Source: Candidatus Benthicola marisminoris (lineage in GTDB: Bacteria; Gemmatimonadota; Gemmatimonadetes; Palauibacterales; Palauibacteraceae). From it: 50,732 bases of DNA. The translations under genes were made by a program, and so were the position numbers. The stretch spans positions 1 through 50,732 of the forward strand of contig JAMJQR010000205.1 of NCBI GenBank assembly GCA_023554335.1, in the 5' to 3' direction. The notes below the pieces were generated by a model, which did no database searches, was not told the origin of the DNA, and saw nothing but the letters and a program-made list of their open reading frames with translations. Below, piece after piece: positions 45,610 through 50,732 of this stretch. Positions within the stretch are counted from its first letter, which is position 1; each line of letters begins with the position of its first letter.

Positions 45610-46147
45610 TTTCCGTCCGGCGGTCTGCGCCCTCCTGGCGCACCTCATCGTCGTCGGGTCGCTGAGCGCCCAGGATCCGGCCGCCGACTCCGCCGCCGCG
45701 GCTATGGTCGGGCCCGACTCCGTGGCGATCTCCGAGAGTGTATCCCCGATCGCGGCGCAGGCCGCGGTCGAGTCGGCCGGCCCGCCGGTCACGCCCATGG
45801 GAGCCTTCTTTCGCAGTCTCATCCTGCCTGGATGGGGACAGGCCACAGTAGGCCGGCCGGTTCGAGGGGCCTTCTACTTCACCATGGAAGCGGCGTCCCT
45901 TTGGATGCTGTTCAAGACGCAGTCGAAGCTGTCCGCGGCGGAGCGGGCCGGAGATGAGGAGCTGGCCGCTGCGAGGCAGGACCAGAAGGAGGACTGGATC
46001 GTAATGGCAGTGTTCTGGGCCCTGTTCGCGGGTGTGGATGCCTGGGTGTCGACCCACCTCTGGGATTTCGAGGGGGCGGTCGTTCCACCGCCGGATGGGT
46101 CGCCTGGAGTCGCGCTCCAGTACTCCGTTCCGGTGGGAGGCCCCTAG
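45581..46147 (+). CDS. DUF5683-like membrane protein with signal peptide (start codon unclear)
   Basis: The protein has a hydrophobic signal-like segment ('AVCALLAHLIVVGSLSAQ'), an Ala/Ser/Asp-rich linker, the DUF5683-type 'FFRSLILPGWGQATVGRPVRGAFYF', then two membrane-helix candidates ('FTMEAASLWMLF' and 'WIVMAVFWALFAGVDAWV'). The function is unknown. In this frame there is no ATG, GTG or TTG between the end of the tRNA and the signal peptide. The nearest is GTG at 45581, inside the tRNA-Sec T-arm region, and the next is ATG at 45521, also inside the tRNA. Neither has a good ribosome-binding site. The stop abuts murI directly. Confidence 0.6.
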   Translation: MGSTPTRSRHFRPAVCALLAHLIVVGSLSAQDPAADSAAAAMVGPDSVAISESVSPIAAQAAVESAGPPVTPMGAFFRSLILPGWGQATVGRPVRGAFYFTMEAASLWMLFKTQSKLSAAERAGDEELAAARQDQKEDWIVMAVFWALFAGVDAWVSTHLWDFEGAVVPPPDGSPGVALQYSVPVGGP

Positions 46148-46969
46148 GTGGGCACGCAGCAGGCAGCGGCGCCGATCGGGGTTTTCGACTCCGGACTGGG
46201 CGGATTGACCGTCCTCCGGGCGATTCGGGAACGGCTGCCGGGAGAGTCGACCGTTTACCTCGGCGATACGGCCCGGGTGCCGTATGGTCCGAAGGCAGCC
46301 GAGACGATTCAGCGATACGCGCTGGAAGCGACCGACTTCCTGGTGGGCAAGGGCGTGAAAGCGGTAGTCATCGCCTGCAACACCGCCACGGCACGGGCAC
46401 TGCCCGACGTAATCGCGCGTGCCGGCGTCCCGGTCCTGGGCGTCGTCGAGCCCGGCGGTCGTGCGGCAGCGGAAGCATCTCGAGACGGCCGGATCGGCGT
46501 GATCGGAACTCGGGGGACGATCTCGAGCCGCGCCTACAACGCGGTCATTCATGAACAGAGACCGGACGCCGTCGTTCTGGAGCAAGCCTGCCCCCTGTTC
46601 GTCCCGCTCGTGGAAGAGGGGTGGACGGAGGACCAGGTGTCTCGACTGACGGCGGAGAGGTATCTGCGCCCACTGCTCGACGAGGGCATCGATACCCTGG
46701 TCCTGGCCTGCACTCATTATCCGCTGTTGAAGCCGCTCCTGGCACAGGTGGTGGGGCCCGAGGTGGTGCTCATCGATTCCGCCGAATCGACCGCGGAGGC
46801 TCTGGAGGTCCTGTTGGCCGAGGCCGCGCTGGGGAACCTCACCGGGCAGGAGCCGGACGCGCGCTACTACGTTACGGACGAAGCCGCCCGCTTCGATTCA
46901 CTAGCGCGCCGACTGCTGGGTGAGGAGGTGGATCACCTGGAAACGGTCAGCGTGGATTCCACTGGTTGA
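46148..46969 (+). CDS. murI: Glutamate racemase
   Basis: MurI makes D-glutamate for peptidoglycan. The 273-residue protein has 'IGVFDSGLGGLTVLRAI' (10-26) and 'YLGDTARVPYGPK'. The two catalytic cysteines are Cys77 in 'VIACNTATA' and Cys188 in 'LACTHYPLL'. The GTG at 46148 directly follows the TAG of the previous gene. The 3' end overlaps the convergent LpxH-like gene by 23 bases. Confidence 0.95.
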   Translation: MGTQQAAAPIGVFDSGLGGLTVLRAIRERLPGESTVYLGDTARVPYGPKAAETIQRYALEATDFLVGKGVKAVVIACNTATARALPDVIARAGVPVLGVVEPGGRAAAEASRDGRIGVIGTRGTISSRAYNAVIHEQRPDAVVLEQACPLFVPLVEEGWTEDQVSRLTAERYLRPLLDEGIDTLVLACTHYPLLKPLLAQVVGPEVVLIDSAESTAEALEVLLAEAALGNLTGQEPDARYYVTDEAARFDSLARRLLGEEVDHLETVSVDSTG

Positions 46970-47684
46970 GCTGAATGTCCGTGGGCGTCACGAGGGCCCA
47001 CGTACAGTGGTGAAGCCAGTCGCCGGCATTCAGGTAAAAGCGACCCGGCGCAGGCTCACTGAGCTCGGGCTGGTGGCAGTGACCGAAGATCACCAGGTCG
47101 AGGTCTGGGTCCGTGGCAATGAGCTCGCGGGCATGAGCTCCCAGGTGCTCGGCTCGCGCGTGGCTGCCCGGATCGTCAGGCCGGTCGTGGCGGCTTTCAG
47201 TGCGGCTCACCAGACGAATCAGCCGTGCCGACCAGTCGGGGTGAATCTGCCCAAATACAGCCCGGGCGGGGCGGCCGCGAATGACGGCTTTGAGGGCCCG
47301 ATATCCCCAGTCTCCTCCGCCGAGGCCGTCCCCGTGGGCCACGTAGGCACGGCGTCCACCCACCTCGGTGCGCACCGGTCCCTGGAGAAGCTCGATGCCG
47401 ATTTCATCCTCCAGGAAACGCCCGCCCCAGGAGTCATGGTTGCCCCCGAGCATGCGAATTCGCACTCCCGATTCGACGATCTCGCTGAGGGCACGCAGTA
47501 CTTTGAAGTAGCGACTGATGACGACGGTCCCGTACTCGAACCAGAAGTCGAACAGGTCCCCATTGATCAGGAGATCTCGGCAGCGATCCGGCACGGTCGA
47601 CAGGAAGTCGAGCAGCGCCGCTTCGTTCGCCGGCGGAGCAGCGCCCAGGTGGGCGTCGGAGATGACCACGGTGGACCTTTCCAT
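46947..47684 (-). CDS. LpxH-like metallophosphoesterase (UDP-2,3-diacylglucosamine hydrolase family)
   Basis: The 245-residue protein has the calcineurin-like metal ligands in LpxH order: 'ISDAHLG' (Asp and His), 'NGDLFDFWFEYG', 'GGNHDSWGG', 'VAHGDG' and, near the C-terminus, 'IFGHCHQP'. LpxH cleaves UDP-2,3-diacylglucosamine in lipid A synthesis. The 'GDLFDFWFE' segment and the envelope gene set around it favour that role, although some members of the family act on other phosphodiesters. The ATG at 47684 lies only 7 bases from a predicted -10 box, suggesting a leaderless message. The 3' end overlaps murI on the other strand. Confidence 0.85.
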   Translation of the reverse strand: MERSTVVISDAHLGAAPPANEAALLDFLSTVPDRCRDLLINGDLFDFWFEYGTVVISRYFKVLRALSEIVESGVRIRMLGGNHDSWGGRFLEDEIGIELLQGPVRTEVGGRRAYVAHGDGLGGGDWGYRALKAVIRGRPARAVFGQIHPDWSARLIRLVSRTESRHDRPDDPGSHARAEHLGAHARELIATDPDLDLVIFGHCHQPELSEPAPGRFYLNAGDWLHHCTWALVTPTDIQLNQWNPR

Positions 47685-47691
47685 GGGGCCA

Positions 47692-47719
47692 AGTATAGAC
47701 TGCCGCTGACGAACGTGAA
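47692..47719 (-). promoter_or_regulatory. Predicted promoter for the LpxH-like gene (leaderless)
   Basis: On the reverse strand TTCACG (47719-47714) and TATACT (47697-47692) are 16 bases apart. Seven bases then separate the -10 box from the ATG at 47684, so the transcript should begin at or next to the start codon. Confidence 0.5.
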
Positions 47720-47722
47720 ACG

Positions 47723-47744
47723 GGCCCGGACGATATTCCGGGCC
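47723..47744. repeat. Perfect inverted repeat between divergent lpxH and thioesterase genes
   Basis: GGCCCGGA (47723-47730) and TCCGGGCC (47737-47744) form an 8-bp palindrome with a six-base spacer (CGATAT). It lies just upstream of the lpxH -35 box and 18 bases before the thioesterase ATG. It could be an operator or a leader hairpin; no T-tract follows on either strand. Confidence 0.5.
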
Positions 47745-47761
47745 GCCGAGGGGGAACCGTA

Positions 47762-48208
47762 ATGAGCCCAGATGGGGGCACGGTGGACCGCACGCGAATC
47801 CGTGTGCGGTATGCGGAGACGGATCAGATGGGTCGGGCGCACCACATGCAATACCTGGCGTGGTTCGAGCTCGGCCGCACCGAGCTGATGCGGGCCGCAG
47901 GAGTGGCCTACTCCGCGCTCGAACGGGAGGGCATACGCCTCCCCGTGTCCAACGTTCAGATCGAGTACTCGGGAGCGGCGGCGTACGACGATCTCGTCGA
48001 GATTCGCACCTGGGTCAGCGACGTGCGGAGCCGAACCGTGACCTTTTCCTACAGCGCCACTCGAGTCGAGGATGGCGACGAAATCGCGACGGGAAGCACT
48101 CGCCTCGTGTGCGCGAACGAGGATGGGCGCGCCCGGCGTCTCCCGCCGCACCTGGTGACCGTGCTCCAGGAGCTGCTGGAAGGAACCGAACGGGACGTGA
48201 CGCCGTGA
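47762..48208 (+). CDS. Hotdog-fold acyl-CoA thioesterase (YbgC/4HBT family)
   Basis: The 148-residue protein has the family pattern 'RIRVRYAETDQMGRAHHMQYLAWFELGRTELMRAAGV', where the Asp in 'AETDQMG' is the catalytic residue. 'VSNVQIEYSGAAAYDDLVEIRTWV' and 'TGSTRLVCANEDGRARRLPP' follow. YbgC proteins hydrolyse acyl-CoA or acyl-ACP and often sit near tol-pal or envelope genes; tol genes are not seen here. The start at ATG 47762 follows GGGGGAA. The stop overlaps the next gene by GTGA. Confidence 0.9.
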   Translation: MSPDGGTVDRTRIRVRYAETDQMGRAHHMQYLAWFELGRTELMRAAGVAYSALEREGIRLPVSNVQIEYSGAAAYDDLVEIRTWVSDVRSRTVTFSYSATRVEDGDEIATGSTRLVCANEDGRARRLPPHLVTVLQELLEGTERDVTP

Positions 48209-48981
48209 GTCCTCCCCGCGAGCCGGAGATCCGACGTTTCTTGCTCACGTATCTCGGGCTCCGTAGCTTCCGCGCCACCCGGAAACCGCCGTCTCGTCAC
48301 GGTCCGACGAAGCTCGGGCCGCTGGCTGCCATCGTCGCGACGGCGGCCGTGGGCGGTTGCATGGCGTCGATCGAGAGCGGTCCGCCGATCGCAAACCCGG
48401 CCGACGTAGCTGGACGCCTGGTCGAAGACGTGGGCTCGTCCGCACCCGTGACCCTTGGCTTCGATTGGCGGTACGCGGATACCCGGGGGGACATCGGCGG
48501 TGAGGGCGTCGGGCGCTACAATCCGCCGGACAGCCTGCGCGTGGATCTCTTCACGTCGGGCGACGTGGCCATGGCGATCGCCGTGGCCGACGGGGAGCTT
48601 CGCAGCCTCGGTGAGATCGAGGATGTGGAGATCCCGGATCTCGAGTTGATGTATGCGATGGCTGGCCTCTTCCGCCCCGGAGAGGGGGTGGCTGAGGGGT
48701 ACGTCGCCGGCGCGGATTCCGTTCTCGTCTACGGCGGCGAGGCAAGTCGCAGAACGTACTTCTTTGTTCAGGACGGCCGTCTCAGGCGGGTAGAGGAGCG
48801 CGTTCGGGGCCGTACGACACAGCGGGTCAACCTCGAGTGGCCGGATTCCGGGAGCTGGCCCGCCGAAGCCGAGTACCGGAACCTGGTCGAGAGAAGCCGG
48901 GTTCGCTGGATCGTCACGGGCATCACGAGTCACGAGGAGAGCCACCCTGCGGATGCGTATGACCTTCCCATCGTTCCGTAA
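48205..48981 (+). CDS. Lipoprotein with LolA/LolB-like features (function unknown)
   Basis: From the GTG at 48205 the protein is 258 residues. A hydrophobic stretch ending 'AAVGGC' gives a probable lipobox with Cys52, but about 30 unusually long N-terminal residues precede it. The mature part has a pattern seen in LolA/LolB/DUF4292-type proteins: 'GFDWRYADTRGDIGGEGVGRYNPPDSLRVDLF' and later 'VYGGEASRRTYFFVQDGRLRRVEERV', consistent with an incomplete beta-barrel that binds lipids. This resemblance is by eye only. The gene overlaps the thioesterase stop (GTGA) and its end overlaps lptE by 29 bases, which suggests a shared role in outer-membrane assembly. Confidence 0.65.
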   Translation: MSPPREPEIRRFLLTYLGLRSFRATRKPPSRHGPTKLGPLAAIVATAAVGGCMASIESGPPIANPADVAGRLVEDVGSSAPVTLGFDWRYADTRGDIGGEGVGRYNPPDSLRVDLFTSGDVAMAIAVADGELRSLGEIEDVEIPDLELMYAMAGLFRPGEGVAEGYVAGADSVLVYGGEASRRTYFFVQDGRLRRVEERVRGRTTQRVNLEWPDSGSWPAEAEYRNLVERSRVRWIVTGITSHEESHPADAYDLPIVP

Positions 48982-49492
48982 CCGCCTGATCCGCACAGGC
49001 CCCATCTGCGTGGCCCTGGCGGTCTGTCTCGGTGCCTGCAACTACACGTTCGCAGGAGGCGGCGGACTCCCTTCGCACATCGAGACGGTCTACATTCCGC
49101 CGATCGAGAACCGGACCACGCAGTTCGCGCTTACACAGGAATTCACCGACAGGTTGCTCGAAGCGGTGAGGCGTAACCTGGGCGTTCAGCTCGCGGCGGA
49201 GGCCGAGGCCGACGCTACGATCGTCGCAACCCTTTCGCGATACAGCGATACCGCGATGAACTTCCAGGGAGTGGAGGACGTCGGCGCGGCAGTGTTCCAG
49301 CGGAGGGTGTCGATCGTGGCAGAGGTCCAGATCATCGACAGGACCCGAAACGAGGTCATCTGGAACGGGGCGGGCGTGAACGGGCAGGGCGAGTACAGCC
49401 CGGAGGATCCGGCGGGTGAGGCCACGGGTCAGGAGGTGGCTCTGGAGAACCTGGTGCAGAAAATCGTCGACGGAGCGCAGTCTCAATGGTAA
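48953..49492 (+). CDS. lptE: LPS-assembly lipoprotein LptE-like
   Basis: The 179-residue protein has a signal peptide with lipobox 'LGAC' (Cys29), then 'NYTFAGGGGLPSHIETVYIPPIENRT', the characteristic LptE start in which a G-x-LP-x-h-x-x-h-x-(I/V)-P segment follows the anchor. Further on are 'LTQEFTDRLLEAVRRNLGVQL' and 'RVSIVAEVQIIDRTRNEVIW'. LptE plugs the LptD barrel and helps insert LPS. The ATG at 48953 (or 48959) lies inside the previous gene, and the antiporter start overlaps its end by 7 bases. Confidence 0.87.
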   Translation: MRMTFPSFRNRLIRTGPICVALAVCLGACNYTFAGGGGLPSHIETVYIPPIENRTTQFALTQEFTDRLLEAVRRNLGVQLAAEAEADATIVATLSRYSDTAMNFQGVEDVGAAVFQRRVSIVAEVQIIDRTRNEVIWNGAGVNGQGEYSPEDPAGEATGQEVALENLVQKIVDGAQSQW

Positions 49493-50732
49493 GACGCGGT
49501 CGGACGGGGCAGGGACGTTTCATTCGCCGGCTCCTTTTGCTCGGGGCCGGGTTCTGGTTCTTACTTGCGGGTCCTGGAGGCAGCCTCGTCGGGGGCGGCG
49601 AGACCGAAGTCGCCGGGCCGTCCGGAGCCAGCGTCGCCTTTGGCTCTGTCGGCTCCTGGGAGACTCCCTCCCCGCCGCAGGAGGCAGAGGCCGGTCACGA
49701 AGCCGAGGGGGAGGCCGCGGGAGAGGTTCACGCGGCCGATGACGAAGGCGGACACGGAGTCCGCATACGGGACGTCTTCTTCGTACTGATCGTCATTCTC
49801 CTGTCCGGTAAGCTGCTGGGTGAGATGGTGGAGCGGAGGGGCCAGCCCGCCGTGCTCGGCGAGCTCGTGGCCGGAGTGATCCTCGGCGGCAGCGTGCTCG
49901 GTGTCATCCCGGACCCCGGCACCGAGATGTACGAGATCATCCACGTCTTCGCGGAGATCGGCGTCTCCATCCTGCTGTTCGAGATCGGGTTGGAGACGGA
50001 TCTCAAGGAGATGTTCAGCGTTGGGCGGACGGCGTCCGCGGTGGCCCTGATCGGAGTCGTTCTCCCGTTCGGCCTTGGCTTTCTCTACTGGTATACGGCT
50101 CAGCCCTCCATCGGTGCGACCCCGGAGGGAATCAGCTTCGCGATGGTCTGCATCTTCGTCGGGGCGACGCTGACCGCAACGTCAGTCGGAATCACGGCTC
50201 GCGTTCTGTCTGACCTGGAGCGGATGCACACTCCGGAAGCGCGGATCATCATCGGCGCGGCAGTAATCGACGATGTTCTTGGTATCGTGATCCTTGCCGT
50301 CGTGGCCGGGCTTGCCTCGGGTGCGGCCGTGGGGGTGTTCGCGATCAGCAAGATCTTCGTGTTCGCCGTCGGATTCCTCGTTCTTGCAGTGCTCATCGGC
50401 AACCGGTTCGCGCCGGTGCTGTTCGACGCGGTAGACAAGATGCGGGTCCGGGGCGTTCTTCTCGTGACGGCATTCTGTTTCGCGCTCGGGATTGCGGCCC
50501 TCGCGGACTGGGCGGGATCGGCCATGATCATCGGCGCCTTCGCCGCCGGCCTGGTCCTCTCGTCCACCAATCAGTTCGATTCCGTCGTCGAGAAGATCGA
50601 GCCCGTGGCGGACGTCTTCACGCCGATCTTCTTCGTGGCCGTGGGCGCGCCCGTCAACGTGCGTCTCTTCATCCCGGGCTCGGAGGATTTCGACCTCGGA
50701 GTTCTCATCGTGGGCTTGATTCTGACCGCGGT
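49486..50732 (+). CDS. Cation/proton antiporter (CPA2/Kef-type), truncated by the window end
   Basis: The ATG at 49486 overlaps the end of lptE, and the frame stays open to the last base (about 415 residues present). After an N-terminal hydrophobic segment ('RRLLLLGAGFWFLLAGPGG') comes a periplasm-type stretch rich in Glu, Ala, Gly and His (about residues 65-90), and then the antiporter. Motifs are 'GKLLGEMVERRGQPAVLGELVAGVILGGSVLG', 'FAEIGVSILLFEIGLETDL', the ion-binding 'GAAVIDDVLGIVILAV', and 'ADWAGSAMIIGAFAAGLVLSST'. The Asp-Asp pair in 'VIDDV' is the sodium/proton site in NapA-type CPA2 proteins, so sodium/proton exchange is likelier than potassium. The C-terminal part is missing. Confidence 0.88.
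   Translation, partial: MVRRGRTGQGRFIRRLLLLGAGFWFLLAGPGGSLVGGGETEVAGPSGASVAFGSVGSWETPSPPQEAEAGHEAEGEAAGEVHAADDEGGHGVRIRDVFFVLIVILLSGKLLGEMVERRGQPAVLGELVAGVILGGSVLGVIPDPGTEMYEIIHVFAEIGVSILLFEIGLETDLKEMFSVGRTASAVALIGVVLPFGLGFLYWYTAQPSIGATPEGISFAMVCIFVGATLTATSVGITARVLSDLERMHTPEARIIIGAAVIDDVLGIVILAVVAGLASGAAVGVFAISKIFVFAVGFLVLAVLIGNRFAPVLFDAVDKMRVRGVLLVTAFCFALGIAALADWAGSAMIIGAFAAGLVLSSTNQFDSVVEKIEPVADVFTPIFFVAVGAPVNVRLFIPGSEDFDLGVLIVGLILTA

Overview
The window is a gene-dense, GC-rich chromosomal segment from a diderm bacterium. Outer-membrane genes (MlaDEF, LptE, LpxH-like, a heptose kinase, a TonB-dependent receptor) place it among LPS-type diderms. The gene set and order, acidic proteins, frequent GTG starts and -10 boxes of the form TAGNTT fit Gemmatimonadota best. 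That phylum call is an inference made without a database search. There are no insertion sequences, prophage genes, CRISPR arrays or rRNA genes; this is core chromosome.

Layout. (1) 0.1-2.5 kb: ribosomal protein S1 with long acidic ends, followed by a hairpin. (2) 2.5-24.4 kb: one almost unbroken forward run of 23 genes, mostly joined by 1-14 base stop/start overlaps. It holds a periplasmic-binding-type lipoprotein; propionyl-CoA carboxylase in three pieces with an RNA methyltransferase gene inserted; the methylmalonyl-CoA mutase large subunit; fmdB, argS and purM; a full riboflavin set (ribD, ribE, ribBA, ribH); nusB; a GT4 glycosyltransferase; hpf; and hprK followed by a complete mannose-family PTS (IIA, IIB, IIC, IID) with HPr and enzyme I. 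(3) 24.4-28.5 kb: metK, ahcY, a DUF151 nuclease and an envelope protein of unknown function. (4) 28.5-34.8 kb: a cobalamin import operon under a cobalamin riboswitch (btuF, btuC, btuD, a BtuB-like receptor and a beta-propeller lipoprotein). (5) 34.8-37.5 kb: recO and selB. (6) 37.5-39.5 kb: reverse-strand ptsN and a zinc-ribbon gene, then tmRNA with a clear intrinsic terminator, and greA. (7) 39.5-42.2 kb, reverse: mlaE, mlaF, mlaD. (8) 42.2-47.0 kb: heptose kinase, fhs, ridA, selenocysteine tRNA, a DUF5683-type protein and murI. (9) 46.9-50.7 kb: reverse lpxH, then forward thioesterase, an LolA/LolB-like lipoprotein, lptE and a truncated cation/proton antiporter.

How it fits together. Propionyl-CoA would be carboxylated by the split carboxylase and rearranged by the B12-dependent mutase, and the B12 operon supplies the cofactor from outside. 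MetK and AhcY form the SAM/SAH cycle. SelB and tRNA-Sec show that the organism decodes UGA as selenocysteine, although no selenoprotein, selA or selD lies here. HprK together with an HPr that keeps both His17 and Ser48 implies a PTS with kinase/phosphorylase control.

The most interesting points are the beta-propeller lipoprotein tied to a B12 receptor (a possible BtuG analogue outside Bacteroidota), the hprK-Man-PTS cluster, the selenocysteine tRNA that runs into the next reading frame, and recO and lpxH promoters that predict leaderless mRNAs. No completely unknown multi-gene system was recognised.
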